A stretch of DNA of 64,000 bases. It comes from Vibrio ulleungensis. Lineage in GTDB: Bacteria > Pseudomonadota > Gammaproteobacteria > Enterobacterales > Vibrionaceae. Under the pieces are notes generated by a model. The model was not told the origin of the DNA. It made no database searches and worked only from the letters and a program-made list of their open reading frames with translations. Where the stretch lies: NCBI RefSeq assembly GCF_016900875.1, contig NZ_JAFEUM010000006.1:1-64000 (forward strand). The letters run 5' to 3'. This document shows, one piece after another, positions 26,906 through 36,915 of the stretch (the stretch's first letter is position 1; each line of letters starts with the position of its first letter). A program made the position numbers and the translations under genes.

Positions 26906-27154
26906 ATGACACAGACTACATTGTCCAATCTACATGGGCATACGATATTGAAAAAACTGACAGAAACTCCGATGACGCTGAGTGAACTCAAATCTTGGCT
27001 CGATGGCGAGCATGGCTCTTCCTATCAATTTCATACGTGTAGTCAAGATGGATTGTCGTTTGATGCAATCATTGCTTTTTTCCAATCACGCGAAAAAATT
27101 GTTGAAGTAGACGGTAAGTGGCAAACCCAAGCGCATCGAGTGTGCAACCACTAA
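26906..27154 (+). CDS. YecH-family metal-binding protein (DUF2492)
   Basis: Starting at ATG 26906, with ACGAGG ahead of it, the 82-aa product contains HGH (10-12), FHTCS (42-46) and a C-terminal CNH. These are the conserved histidines and cysteines of YecH, so metal binding is likely. E. coli YecH has the same length and motif order. The physiological role is unknown. A longer upstream frame lacks conserved sequence. Confidence 0.88.
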   Translation: MTQTTLSNLHGHTILKKLTETPMTLSELKSWLDGEHGSSYQFHTCSQDGLSFDAIIAFFQSREKIVEVDGKWQTQAHRVCNH

Positions 27155-27194
27155 TTTAAACAACAATTTACGACGCCGAATCAGGGAGAGAAGA

Positions 27195-27779
27195 ATGGAC
27201 ATATTGTCAGCTGCAACCATGATGTTTTTGATCATGGATCCACTGGGCAATTTGCCTATCGTCCTATCCATTCTAAAACACCTCGATCCCAAAAGACGTC
27301 GTAAAGTGTTAGTTCGAGAGTTGCTATTTGCTCTTGCAATACTCATGTTGTTCTTGTTCGCTGGGCAATCAATCCTTAAGTTTTTAAACGTACAACCAGA
27401 AACATTGAGTATCTCTGGCGGTGTAATCCTTTTTGTCATTGCCATTCGAATGATCTTTCCTCAACCGGGAGGTGTGGTATCTCTTGCGGCGGGTGAGGAA
27501 CCATTTTTCGTCCCCATGGCGATACCTATGATTGCTGGGCCTTCAGTGATCGCTTCAATCCTATTGCTTTCCAATCAATACCCAAACCAAATGCTAGAGC
27601 TATCTTTATCGGTGTTTCTTGCTTGGTTTGCGACCTTTATTATTCTGATGTTCTATAACTTTTTCCATAAGTTGCTGGGTGAACGTGGCTTAAAAGCCAT
27701 CGAGAGGTTGATGGGGCTACTACTCATTATGATCTCTACGCAAATGTTGCTTGACGGCGTAAAAAGCTATTTAGGCTAA
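27195..27779 (+). CDS. yhgN: MarC-family membrane protein YhgN
   Basis: The 194-aa protein has six hydrophobic segments and the MarC signature FLIMDPLGNLPI, with the repeat-half equivalent AIPMIAGPSVIAS. The segment LKHLDPKRRRKVLVREL aligns well with E. coli YhgN. MarC proteins were once linked to antibiotic resistance, but this has been questioned and their substrate is unknown. A GGGAGAG ribosome site precedes the ATG. Confidence 0.92.
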   Translation: MDILSAATMMFLIMDPLGNLPIVLSILKHLDPKRRRKVLVRELLFALAILMLFLFAGQSILKFLNVQPETLSISGGVILFVIAIRMIFPQPGGVVSLAAGEEPFFVPMAIPMIAGPSVIASILLLSNQYPNQMLELSLSVFLAWFATFIILMFYNFFHKLLGERGLKAIERLMGLLLIMISTQMLLDGVKSYLG

Positions 27780-28226
27780 AGTTAGAATAAACCATGTAGA
27801 ATTTAACCCTGTATCTTTGGGTGTTTTCCGGTACTTAATGTTGAGTATTGGCGGTATGACCAGTCATATGGAGCTGTGTTTTTATGAAAGTTAGGGTTTG
27901 TTTCTAAAGTGTTACTAGTTTTAACTGAATGGTTATGCGCATCGTATTTGCGTCTAAAAACGGTCAATTAGCTTTGTAACTAGAACCTCGATCACAGGGT
28001 GAACGTTTGCTTTTTTGCTCATCAGAATAAAAATTCATGAAAACCTGCGAATTAAGCATCAATCGTGCCTAAAATCTGTACAAATTCAACTTTCTAGCGA
28101 TTAAATGTTGCTTTTTTGTGAGTTATTTGCCAGATTGTTCTGCCATAGATAAGAATCAGAAACTATTCTGACGCAATTATTAGTTACAGACAGAGCAGGA
28201 AGCTGCCGGCAGTAGAGGTCTGGTGC
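27780..28226. other. Upstream region of the ABC importer operon
   Basis: These 447 bp hold no ORF I can support. A TTGCCA-N17-TAAGAA pair near 28127-28155 is a possible but weak promoter. AACGTTTGCTT near 28004 matches only the right half of the PurR-like box and I do not call it an operator. Confidence 0.4.
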
Positions 28227-29957
28227 ATGTCACTATTAGAAGTAAAAAACCTTCGGATTGAATACCCGTCGCGTCATGGCGTTCTCGCCGCAGTAAAGTC
28301 GTTAAGTTTCAACATCGAGCGAGGGGAGATCGTTGGTGTTGTGGGTGAATCTGGTGCGGGTAAATCGACAGTAGGTAATGCTGTGATTGATTTGCTTAGC
28401 CCTCCAGGACGCATTGCCAGTGGCGATGTGTTTCTAGACGGTGAAAAAATATCGGGGCTCACCCCCGAGCAGATGCGCAGTGTGCGTGGGTCAAAAATAG
28501 GGTTCATTTTCCAAGACCCTATGACGTCGCTTAATCCATTGTTTACTGTCGAGCATCAGTTAACTGAAACCATTCATGCCAATATGACTGTCTCGCAAGA
28601 AGAGGCCTATCAACGCGCGCTCTCATTAATGAAGCAAGTCGGCATTCCACAGCCTGAAAATCGCTTGAAACAGTATCCTCATCAGTTTTCTGGCGGCATG
28701 CGTCAGCGTGTGGTTATCGCGATTGCGCTAGCTGGCGAACCCGACCTGATTATTGCCGATGAACCGACTACGGCACTGGACGTATCCATTCAGGATCAAA
28801 TACTGACACTGATCCGTGATCTATGTATTCAAAATAATGTTGGTTGCATGCTCGTCACCCATGATATGGGTGTGGTGTCTAATGTGACTGATAAAGTCGC
28901 GGTAATGTACCGTGGAGACTTGGTAGAGTTTGGTCCAACAGCGAAAGTACTTGGCGATCCAGACCACTCGTATACACGCAGTTTGATTTCTGCGGTACCA
29001 CGCTCGGATGCAAAGTTAGAACGTTTTCCATTGGTGAGTTACATTGAAGAAGCAACAGAAATGCAGCCTCTCGATGTGAAAAACCACTGGTTAGGGCAAA
29101 GCCAAGATGATCGTGAGTACACTGGGCCACTGCTTAACGTAGAAAATGTAAGTCTCCGCTTTGTCACCAAAGATTCACTGTTTGAAAGCCGCCGTGAATA
29201 TGTGCAAGCGTCTAATAACGTGAGCTTTGAAGTGCACGAAGGTGAGACCTTTGGATTGGTGGGTGAGTCTGGTTCAGGGAAATCGACCATCGCTCGTGTT
29301 ATCGCAGGATTGTATGAGCCCAATGAAGGCAAAGTCACCTTTGAAGGCATTGACTTGACCGCGCTTAAATCTGAAAAAGAGCGTCGTCCGTTGCGTCGTC
29401 AGATGCAGATGGTTTTCCAAAACCCGTATACGTCAATGAACCCTCGAATGAAGATCTTTGACATCATTGCAGAGCCAATTCGATTCCATAAGCTCACTCG
29501 TAATGAAGCCGAAACCCGTGAAATCGTTAATGACCTGCTTGATCATGTGGGTCTAGGCCGTATGGCTGCGGTGAAATATCCGCACGAATTCTCTGGTGGC
29601 CAAAGACAACGTATTTCCATTGCTCGCGCATTAGCGACTCGTCCACGTCTTTTGATTTGTGATGAGCCAACGTCTGCATTGGATGTATCCGTTCAAGCGC
29701 AAATTCTTAATTTGTTGAAGGATTTGCAAGATGAATTAAACCTAACCATGTTGTTCATCAGCCACGATTTACCGGTTATTCGACAGATGTGTGACCGAAT
29801 TGGGGTGATGAAAATGGGGACCTTGCTTGAAGTTGCGCCAACAGAAGCGCTGTTTGAGTCTCCACAACATGAATACAGTCAGCAACTTATTTCGTTAATG
29901 CCTGAATTTAAAGGGCTACGTAACGAAGACCCAATTACTGAATCTGCTGCCGTTTAG
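28227..29957 (+). CDS. Fused double ATPase of a peptide/nickel-type ABC importer
   Basis: The 576-aa protein holds two complete nucleotide-binding domains, like GsiA and YejF. Domain 1 (about 1-260) has GESGAGKST, FSGGMRQRV and LIIADEPT. Domain 2 (about 290-560) has GESGSGKST, FSGGQRQRI and LLICDEPT. The domain-1 end (DHSYTRSL) and domain-2 end (QHEYSQQL) carry the oligopeptide-type C-terminal extension. It is the first gene of an operon with a binding protein and two permeases, so it powers uptake of peptides or a similar substrate. Confidence 0.92.
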   Translation: MSLLEVKNLRIEYPSRHGVLAAVKSLSFNIERGEIVGVVGESGAGKSTVGNAVIDLLSPPGRIASGDVFLDGEKISGLTPEQMRSVRGSKIGFIFQDPMTSLNPLFTVEHQLTETIHANMTVSQEEAYQRALSLMKQVGIPQPENRLKQYPHQFSGGMRQRVVIAIALAGEPDLIIADEPTTALDVSIQDQILTLIRDLCIQNNVGCMLVTHDMGVVSNVTDKVAVMYRGDLVEFGPTAKVLGDPDHSYTRSLISAVPRSDAKLERFPLVSYIEEATEMQPLDVKNHWLGQSQDDREYTGPLLNVENVSLRFVTKDSLFESRREYVQASNNVSFEVHEGETFGLVGESGSGKSTIARVIAGLYEPNEGKVTFEGIDLTALKSEKERRPLRRQMQMVFQNPYTSMNPRMKIFDIIAEPIRFHKLTRNEAETREIVNDLLDHVGLGRMAAVKYPHEFSGGQRQRISIARALATRPRLLICDEPTSALDVSVQAQILNLLKDLQDELNLTMLFISHDLPVIRQMCDRIGVMKMGTLLEVAPTEALFESPQHEYSQQLISLMPEFKGLRNEDPITESAAV

Positions 29958-30044
29958 CAGGTTCGGTGAGCGCGTTAGCGCACTAAAAATAACAGAAGCA
30001 AACACAACTAACAGGGAAGACATTCCCGCATAAGGAGTTATGCA

Positions 30045-31598
30045 ATGAAAACCATTAAGAGCAAAATTGCTATTGCACTGGCTACTGCCGGTTTAGCATT
30101 TAACGTTGCAGCAGCAGAAATTAAAGTTGCTTATGATGCGGATCCGGTATCATTGGACATTCAAGAGCAGCTTTCAGGCGGCATCATGCAGCTTGCTCAC
30201 ATGACCTTTGATCCTCTTGTACGCTTTAATCAAAACATGGAGTTTGAACCGCGTTTGGCAGAGTCATGGGAACGTGTTGATGACACAACCATGCACTTTA
30301 CCCTACGTAAAGGCGTGAAGTTCCATTCAGGCAATGATTTTACTGCTGACGATGTAGTTTGGACGTTCGACCGTCTTAAAAAGTCTGCTGACTTTAAAGG
30401 CATTTTTGCACCACTAGTATCTTTAACTAAAGTGGACGACTACACAGTTGAAATTAAAACTGACGGCGTTTACCCACTGGTAGAAAACGTAGCAACATAC
30501 ATTTTCCCAATGGATAGCAAGTTCTATACGGGAACTGACGCTAATGGTGCAGACAAAGGCGAAATCGTGAAGCACGGTAACTCTTTTGCGTCAACAAACC
30601 TATCGGGTACGGGTCCATTTAAAGTGGCTTCTCGTGAGCAAGGTGTTGAAGTAGTCTTTGAGCGTTTTGACAGCTACTGGGATACAGCAAGCGAAGGCAA
30701 CGTTGATAAACTGACTCTTGTTGCCATCAAAGAAGACGCAACGCGTGTTGCAGCGCTACTGTCTGGTGGTGTTGACATGATCGCTCCAGTGGGTCCAAAC
30801 GACTACCAACGCATTGAAAGTGCTGGTGATGTTGATCTGTTCACTATGCCTGGTACTCGTATCATCACGTTCCAAATGAACCAAAACAGCAACCCTGCAC
30901 TTAAAGATGTACGTGTTCGTCAAGCGATCACATACGCCATCAATAACCAAGGTATTGCTGACCGAGTGATGAAAGGTGCTGCAACAGCTGCCGCTCAACA
31001 GAGCCCAGTTGGCTACGCAGGTTACAACGATGCACTTAAGCCTCGCTTTGATCTAAATAAAGCTAAGATGCTGATGAAAGAAGCAGGTTACGAAAACGGC
31101 TTTACGCTAACTATGATGGCGCCAAACAACCGTTACGTAAACGATGACAAGATTGCACAAGCTTCTGCAGCAATGCTGTCTAAAATCGGTATCAAAGTTG
31201 ACCTTAAAACTATGCCTAAAGCACAGTACTGGCCAGAATTCGATAAGTGTGCTGCAGACATGATGATGATTGGCTGGCACCCAGATACTGAAGATTCAGC
31301 TAACTTCACTGAGTTCCTAGCGATGACTCGTGACGCAGACACTGGTAAAGGTCAATACAACTGTGGTCACTACTCTAATGCGGAAGTTGATGAGCTAGTG
31401 GATATGTCTAACAAAGAAACTGACCTTGCTAAGCGTAGTGAAATGCTGAAGAAAGTTGAGCAAATCTTGTTTGATGAAGCAGCGTTCGTTCCTCTACACT
31501 GGCAGGATCCTTCTTGGGCAGCGAAGAGTAGCGTTGATATTCAACCAATCATCAACGGCATGAACTTCCCATACTTTGGCGACCTAGTTGTTAAGTAA
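30045..31598 (+). CDS. ABC importer periplasmic binding protein (SBP family 5)
   Basis: The 517-aa protein has a Sec signal peptide ending NVAAA-E (about residue 25) and the family-5 segments LAESWERVDDTTMHFTLRKG (20 residues) and GVKFHSGNDFTADDVVWT. This is the peptide, nickel and glutathione class. Codon use is strongly biased, as for an abundant periplasmic protein. The ligand cannot be told from sequence. It lies 87 nt after the ATPase gene and is followed by a hairpin before the permeases. Confidence 0.92.
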   Translation: MKTIKSKIAIALATAGLAFNVAAAEIKVAYDADPVSLDIQEQLSGGIMQLAHMTFDPLVRFNQNMEFEPRLAESWERVDDTTMHFTLRKGVKFHSGNDFTADDVVWTFDRLKKSADFKGIFAPLVSLTKVDDYTVEIKTDGVYPLVENVATYIFPMDSKFYTGTDANGADKGEIVKHGNSFASTNLSGTGPFKVASREQGVEVVFERFDSYWDTASEGNVDKLTLVAIKEDATRVAALLSGGVDMIAPVGPNDYQRIESAGDVDLFTMPGTRIITFQMNQNSNPALKDVRVRQAITYAINNQGIADRVMKGAATAAAQQSPVGYAGYNDALKPRFDLNKAKMLMKEAGYENGFTLTMMAPNNRYVNDDKIAQASAAMLSKIGIKVDLKTMPKAQYWPEFDKCAADMMMIGWHPDTEDSANFTEFLAMTRDADTGKGQYNCGHYSNAEVDELVDMSNKETDLAKRSEMLKKVEQILFDEAAFVPLHWQDPSWAAKSSVDIQPIINGMNFPYFGDLVVK

Positions 31599-31632
31599 TG
31601 GATTGGCTGAGTAAGCCAAAATATAGGTAAGT

Positions 31633-31655
31633 AAGGGGGGACTCGGTTCCCCCTT
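31633..31655 (+). terminator. Hairpin after the binding-protein gene (partial terminator or mRNA stabiliser)
   Basis: A 9-bp stem (31633-31641 with 31647-31655), one G-T pair, closes a CTCGG loop. The following T content is low. In such operons this kind of hairpin often raises binding-protein mRNA over permease mRNA. Confidence 0.6.
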
Positions 31656-31790
31656 CATTTACCAAGCAAGTAATAAAAAGTTTAAAAAGACACTACGTCG
31701 TTTTTTGGTGCTTAGCCTTTTTCAGTCGGGTTAGGTGCCATTTTTAAGACTGAAATCTATTCTCAGATTGAAACACAAAGGGGCAAAGGA

Positions 31791-32768
31791 ATGTTTTCGT
31801 TTCTAGTCAAACGCGTTTATCAAGCGCTGATAGTGATGTTTGTAATCAGCTTGGTGGCCTTTTCCATTCAAGATAATTTAGGCGATCCACTACGTGAGCT
31901 AGTTGGTCAGTCTGTATCTGAAGCTGAGCGACAGGCGTTGCGTGATGAACTGGGGCTCAATGACCCTTTTATAACTAAGTACGCCCGCTTTCTCTCGAAC
32001 GCCGTACAAGGCGACCTCGGCACCAGTTATACGTTTAAGCGACCTGCGGTTGACGTTATTTTAGACAAACTGCCTGCAACCTTAGAGTTGGTTGTTGGGG
32101 CGAGTATTATCATTGTTACATTATCTATACCGCTGGGCGTATATGCCGCTATTCATCCCAAAAACTGGTTTACCAAGTTTGTAATGGCGATGAGCTCGGT
32201 GGGGATCTCCATTCCTGTATTCTTAACCGCAATTATGTTGATGTACGTTTTCTCTATAGAGCTAGGGTGGTTTCCGTCCTATGGCCGAGGGCAGACTTCA
32301 GACATATTAGGATGGGATTCTGGATTCTTTACGGTAGACGGACTGATGCATTTGGTGCTACCAAGTATCGCGCTAGCCTCTATCATGCTGCCTCTTTTTA
32401 TTCGTTTAGTACGCTCCGAAATGCTCGAAGTACTAGGGTCTGAGTACATAAAGTTTGGTAAAGCGAAAGGCCTAGAGCTGAATAAAATTTACTATCAGCA
32501 CGCACTAAAAAACACCATGCTACCAGTACTAACCGTGGGTGGTGTACAAATAGGAACAATGGTTGCCTACACCATCCTGACAGAAACCGTGTTTCAGTGG
32601 CCAGGTATGGGCTTTCTGTTCCTCGACGCGATCAACCGCGTTGATACCCCGCTAATTACGGCCTATGTCATCTTTGTCGGGTTAATTTTTGTCGTCACTA
32701 ATACCATCGTTGATATTCTGTATGGTGTCATTAACCCAACCGTTGATCTCACAGGAAAAGGAGCCTGA
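31791..32768 (+). CDS. ABC importer permease, DppB/GsiC-like
   Basis: The 325-aa protein has an N-terminal membrane span in MFSFLVKRVYQALIVMFVIS, then five further spans. The EAA-like loop is GSEYIKFGKAKGLELNKI, which docks on the ATPase. This is the first of two permeases and would pair with the next one. It starts 192 nt after the binding-protein gene, with AAAGGGGCAAAGGA as ribosome site. Confidence 0.92.
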   Translation: MFSFLVKRVYQALIVMFVISLVAFSIQDNLGDPLRELVGQSVSEAERQALRDELGLNDPFITKYARFLSNAVQGDLGTSYTFKRPAVDVILDKLPATLELVVGASIIIVTLSIPLGVYAAIHPKNWFTKFVMAMSSVGISIPVFLTAIMLMYVFSIELGWFPSYGRGQTSDILGWDSGFFTVDGLMHLVLPSIALASIMLPLFIRLVRSEMLEVLGSEYIKFGKAKGLELNKIYYQHALKNTMLPVLTVGGVQIGTMVAYTILTETVFQWPGMGFLFLDAINRVDTPLITAYVIFVGLIFVVTNTIVDILYGVINPTVDLTGKGA

Positions 32769-32770
32769 TC

Positions 32771-33709
32771 ATGGAACAATTAGCACAGGCCCCTAGCCGT
32801 TGGCAGCGCATTAAAAATTCAGACATCGTTTACTATTTCTTGCGTGACAAAGTTGCGATGTTTAGCGCGGCAATTTTTGCCTGCTTCTTAGTATTAGCAC
32901 TGTTTGCACCAATCTTGTCACCCACTGATCCGTACGATTTAAGCAGTATCGATATCATGGATTCGGAATTGCCACCCTCTTGGATGGAATACGGTGAAGA
33001 GCGTTTCTGGTTGGGCACCGACGAGCAAGGTCGTGATATTTTCTCGACCATTTTGTACGGCTCTCGATTGTCATTGACCATCGGCTTTTTAGCGGTAGGT
33101 CTACAGTTAATACTTGGCATCATCATTGGTTTGTCCGCTGGGTATTTTGGTGGCCGCATCGATAGCTTCTTGATGCGCTTTGCGGATATTCAGTTATCGT
33201 TCTCGACAATGATGGTTGCCATCATTGTATCAGCCATCTTTAAAGCAAGTTTTGGCAGTGAGTTTTACAGCCAATATGCGGTGATCATGTTGGTGGTGAT
33301 CATCGGTATCGCAGAATGGCCTCAGTACGCTCGAACAGTGCGTGCTTCGGTACTGGCAGAGAAGAAGAAAGAGTATGTGGAAGCCGCCCGTGTAATGGGC
33401 TTTAAAGCACCTCGCATCATGTTCCGCCATATCTTGCCGAACTGTTTGTCGCCAATTTTGGTTATCTCTACTGTGCAAATCGCCAATGCGATCATGTCTG
33501 AAGCAGCGCTGTCGTTTCTAGGTTTAGGGTTACCGGTAGAGCAGCCTTCATTAGGCGCCTTAATCAGCACTGGCTTTAAGTATATTTTCTCAGGCGCTTG
33601 GTGGATCACTGTGTTCCCTGGTGTGGTTCTGATTTTACTGGTGCTCGTGATCAACTTGCTTGGTGATTGGCTAAGGGATGTATTTAACCCTAAGATTTAT
33701 AAAGGGTAA
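32771..33709 (+). CDS. ABC importer permease, DppC/GsiD-like
   Basis: The 312-aa protein starts 2 nt after the first permease stop. It has an N-terminal OppC-type segment with one span (about 30-50), a periplasmic loop with GTDEQGRDIFS, and five more spans. The EAA loop is EYVEAARVMGFKAPRIMF. It completes the transporter: one fused ATPase, one binding protein, two permeases. Confidence 0.92.
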   Translation: MEQLAQAPSRWQRIKNSDIVYYFLRDKVAMFSAAIFACFLVLALFAPILSPTDPYDLSSIDIMDSELPPSWMEYGEERFWLGTDEQGRDIFSTILYGSRLSLTIGFLAVGLQLILGIIIGLSAGYFGGRIDSFLMRFADIQLSFSTMMVAIIVSAIFKASFGSEFYSQYAVIMLVVIIGIAEWPQYARTVRASVLAEKKKEYVEAARVMGFKAPRIMFRHILPNCLSPILVISTVQIANAIMSEAALSFLGLGLPVEQPSLGALISTGFKYIFSGAWWITVFPGVVLILLVLVINLLGDWLRDVFNPKIYKG

Positions 33710-33729
33710 GTAACCCCAATCAAAGTATT

Positions 33730-33763
33730 GAAACCGGAAGCATATATGTTTCCGGTTTTTTTT
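33730..33763 (+). terminator. Terminator of the ABC importer operon
   Basis: AAACCGGAA (33731-33739) pairs with TTCCGGTTT (33750-33758) and is followed by a run of eight T residues. It ends the operon 21 nt after the last permease. Confidence 0.9.
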
Positions 33764-33855
33764 GTGTGTATCAAAATATATTCATCGATTTGGCTGATGT
33801 GGTATGCGAATTGTATAGGTAGAGCGAATATTACAAAAAAGAGTAAGGAACTCGG

Positions 33856-34818
33856 ATGTACAGAGCACTGCTCCGCCTTACAGTATTTTGGCTCGCAAGT
33901 GGCACAGCGCAAGCCAATGTAGGACAGTTTTACTTCGAATTTGCCAACGAAGATAAAGGGTCGATGACCAATACCTCGGAAAACTTATATGGCCCAGACG
34001 TTTCAGATGGTGGAATGACCGCATCTAGCTACCTTTCATACAGTTACCCATTAAGCAGTTATGACTATGTGACCTTTTTTATGGATCAGGCCGCTTATAC
34101 TCCGAGCCGAGAAAATAAGCATGAAGAGACCGTCTAGGAGGGGGATCGGCCGTTCTCTAGCTACTTTGCTTTAGGCGTGAATTATCGCTTTCGCTACGGT
34201 CCATACGTCAATCAAATCGGCGCTCGTATGGTTGGAGCTGGTAAATATGGCTTTGGTTCAAGTATTTTGAATGGACTGCAGAATCTGGCAGGCAAAGACA
34301 CTTATGACGGATGGCAAGATGAGGTGGACGACAAAGTAGGGGGAGTACTTGAGTATCGACTGGTCGGCCGAAGTTTAGGGTTTTGCCAAATGATCTGCGC
34401 TGAGGTTAATCCACACACATCCATCGCCTTGGGTAATATGCTGAATCAGGCAGGCGTGGGTGCGACAGCCAGGATCGGCAACCGGTTGCCGGAAGACTTC
34501 GGTCCGGCAGATTTTAGTTTGTTTAGTAAGGGTATGCATTACATACCATTCAAGGGTTTAACCTAGGAAGCCTACGCGGGCATTGAGGGTCGATATGTCG
34601 CTGAAAACTACTTTCTAGAGGGCGATACCAAGATTACAGGGGAGTCTATCGTGGATATGGAACGTTTACAGACGGATATCCAAACGGGTGTCTCTTTCGG
34701 TTATATTTCTTACCAGTACAGTGCGTTGATGAGTTTGGTCCTTATTCATCGTTCCCCAGAGTTCGATGGTCAACAGTCTCAACAGCTATTGCGCTTTGGA
34801 TTGGGATTGCAGTACTAA
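33856..34818 (+). pseudogene. LpxR-family (DUF2219) outer-membrane lipid A deacylase-like gene with two in-frame amber codons
   Basis: One reading frame runs from ATG 33856 to TAA 34818 (320 codons), broken only by TAG at 34135-34137 and TAG at 34564-34566. The conceptual product has a signal peptide and DUF2219 landmarks: AAYTPS, EGDRPFSSYFALG, YDGWQDEV, IGNRLPEDFG, AGIEGRYVAENYFLEGD and a beta-barrel end LRFGLGLQY. LpxR removes the 3'-acyl chains of lipid A. There is no frameshift. TAG also ends normal genes here (tatB, the cytochrome c4 gene), so code reassignment is unlikely. I read it as a recent pseudogene unless the bases are sequencing errors. Confidence 0.8.
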
Positions 34819-34903
34819 ACTCTCACTTTTGTCACGGCTACGTTCCTCAACACAGTGTACTATTTTATGCTTAATGGATGCGTGTACTAAGAGGAAGCCG
34901 TTG

Positions 34904-35323
34904 ATGAGAACAAAGTGGATGCTGACATTCATAGTAAGCTTATCGATGTTTGCCCCAATGAGCTTTGCCCAGCAGGATGAAATTAATGAGTGCTTGGTTG
35001 AGCCCAGTATTGATCAAGTGACTCTAAAGTTGGACCCAGAGTGTCCTTTAGGTGATGGATTATGGGGCGATGTTCCACCACGTCATGCTGATTCGATACT
35101 GTGGATCCAGTGTCGTTTCGATCAGTTTCCTATGTCATCTCAAGCCTATTCGTTTCTTTACGCGAATGTCTCAGAGACGATAGTTGAGCAGTATGACGGA
35201 AAAGGATATCGATGCTTAATTGGTCCGTATGCCGACCATCAACAAGCTTCGCTAGAGCAGCGCCATTTAAAAGCCCACCCTCACTTTAATACTGTGTTTT
35301 TGAGAGAAGTGAAACGCCTCTAG
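34904..35323 (+). CDS. Small exported protein with SPOR-like C-terminus
   Basis: ATG 34904 follows AGAGGAAGC and begins a clear signal peptide (MRTKWMLTFIVSLSMFAPMS, cleavage after SFA). The 139-aa product has three Cys residues in the mature part and ends with YRCLIGPYADHQQAS and LKAHPHFNTVFLREV, which resemble the SPOR fold that binds denuded peptidoglycan. I do not recognise a named family. It follows the broken LpxR-like gene by 85 nt. Confidence 0.65.
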   Translation: MRTKWMLTFIVSLSMFAPMSFAQQDEINECLVEPSIDQVTLKLDPECPLGDGLWGDVPPRHADSILWIQCRFDQFPMSSQAYSFLYANVSETIVEQYDGKGYRCLIGPYADHQQASLEQRHLKAHPHFNTVFLREVKRL

Positions 35324-35378
35324 CAGAGTGAGTGATAAGACACCACTCACTCTGTAGTGTAGAGACGCCCTAGCGCGG

Positions 35379-36734
35379 CTAGCGCATAGTAACAAATTCC
35401 TCTGAACCTGTTGGGTGGATCGCGACGACCGAATCAAAGTCAGCTTTGGTTGCGCCCATCTTCATGGCAACACCAAATCCCTGGATCATTTCGTCAACGG
35501 TAAATCCAATCCCGTGCAGACCAACAACGGTTTCTTCGTCACCAGCACAGATGAGTTTCATCTTACAAGGTTGACGATGTTTAGTGACCGCGGTGTACAT
35601 CGCGGTAAAGCCAGAGGTATAGACTTTAATGTTGTCTTTGCCGTATTTCTCTTCTGCTTGCTGCGTGGTTAAACCAATGGTGCCGATCGGTGGGTGACTG
35701 AACACGACAGTAGGAACAAGTTCGTAATCCATCTTAGCGTTGGTTTTACCGTTGAACAGGCGCTCAGACAGTTGACGTCCAGCTTTAACCGCTACAGGGG
35801 TCAGCTCGATCCCGCCTTCCATAATGTCGCCGACACAGTAAATGCCATCCACATTGGTGGTCTGGTACTCATCCACTTTGATGTAGCCACGCTCGTTAGT
35901 TTCTACACCGGTAGCTGCGAGGTTAATTGCGTCAGTTGCAGGATGGCGACCAATCGCCCAGATCAGCTGATCCACATTTTGCGTGTTGCCATTTTCTAGG
36001 TGAAGCGTCAGGCTGCCGTCGGCTTCCTTAACCACTTCTTTTGGTACGGAATGAGTGTGAAGCGTTGGACCTTCTGCTTCCATCACTTCGACCAGCGTAT
36101 CGATGATCATTGGATCGAAGCTGCGCAGCGGGGATTCTTTACGGCAGAACAGATGCGTTTCAGTACCCAGTGCGTGCAATACACCGGCAATTTCCACAGC
36201 GATGTAACCCGCTCCAATTACTGCAACGCGTTTTGGTTGCTCTTGCAGCTCAAAGAAGCCATTTGAGTCAATGCCATATTCAGCGCCAGGAATGTTTGGA
36301 ATGCTTGGGCGTCCACCTACAGCGATTAAAATATGATCGGCGGTGTAAAGCTCGCCATTTACCTCTACGGTGTTGGCATCGACAAATTTCGCAAAGCCAC
36401 GGATCACATTGACTTTATTGTTGCCCAGAACACGGTCGTAAGATTCATGAATACGGCCAATATAGGCTTGGCGACTTTCAACCAACTTACCCCAATTGAA
36501 GCCTTTTAATTCTACATCAAAGCCATAGTCTTCCGAATACAGGTTGATCGCTTCAGCGACTTGAGCGCCATGCCACATGACCTTTTTCGGTACACAGCCA
36601 ACGTTGACACAGGTGCCACCGAGATCTTGGGCTTCAATCAGCGCAACTTTCGCACCATACATCGCCGCACGGTTTGCAGAGGCAATGCCTCCTGAGCCGC
36701 CACCAATACAGATATAATCAAAATGTGTCGCCAT
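35379..36734 (-). CDS. gorA: Glutathione reductase
   Basis: GorA reduces oxidised glutathione with NADPH. The 451-aa flavoprotein has GGGSGG for FAD, the redox-active disulfide CVNVGC, the NADP site GAGYIAVE with the [12 protein letters not shown] basic segment that favours NADPH, and the C-terminal catalytic HPTGSEEF. I start it at ATG 36734 ([13 protein letters not shown]), which has GAAAGGAC in front. A longer frame begins at TTG within that ribosome site. Confidence 0.97.
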   Translation of the reverse strand: MATHFDYICIGGGSGGIASANRAAMYGAKVALIEAQDLGGTCVNVGCVPKKVMWHGAQVAEAINLYSEDYGFDVELKGFNWGKLVESRQAYIGRIHESYDRVLGNNKVNVIRGFAKFVDANTVEVNGELYTADHILIAVGGRPSIPNIPGAEYGIDSNGFFELQEQPKRVAVIGAGYIAVEIAGVLHALGTETHLFCRKESPLRSFDPMIIDTLVEVMEAEGPTLHTHSVPKEVVKEADGSLTLHLENGNTQNVDQLIWAIGRHPATDAINLAATGVETNERGYIKVDEYQTTNVDGIYCVGDIMEGGIELTPVAVKAGRQLSERLFNGKTNAKMDYELVPTVVFSHPPIGTIGLTTQQAEEKYGKDNIKVYTSGFTAMYTAVTKHRQPCKMKLICAGDEETVVGLHGIGFTVDEMIQGFGVAMKMGATKADFDSVVAIHPTGSEEFVTMR

Positions 36735-36915
36735 GTCCTTTCTCCCAGTCAAGGCTATGTTTATCGAATGTAAAAGAATTAATTGGGGAGGCGGGGTAGG
36801 TTTTCAAGCCCCGCCTGCTTAACTTTGCCGTTAGCTATTAGTCTGTTCAGTTATAAGATAAAAGTGATGGTGTGTGCGATACCCTTTTGCGCGCAAACCC
36901 CACTTTTGATCATAC

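Noticed and set aside
27995..28020. Second PurR-like box before the ABC operon
   Set aside because: Only the right half matches (AACGTTTGCTT) and the left half is not symmetric.
33728..33922. Plus-strand ORF over the ABC operon terminator
   Set aside because: It covers the terminator hairpin and the start of the LpxR-like gene in another frame.
36110..36412. Plus-strand ORF inside gorA
   Set aside because: It is antisense to conserved glutathione reductase sequence and shows no motif of its own.
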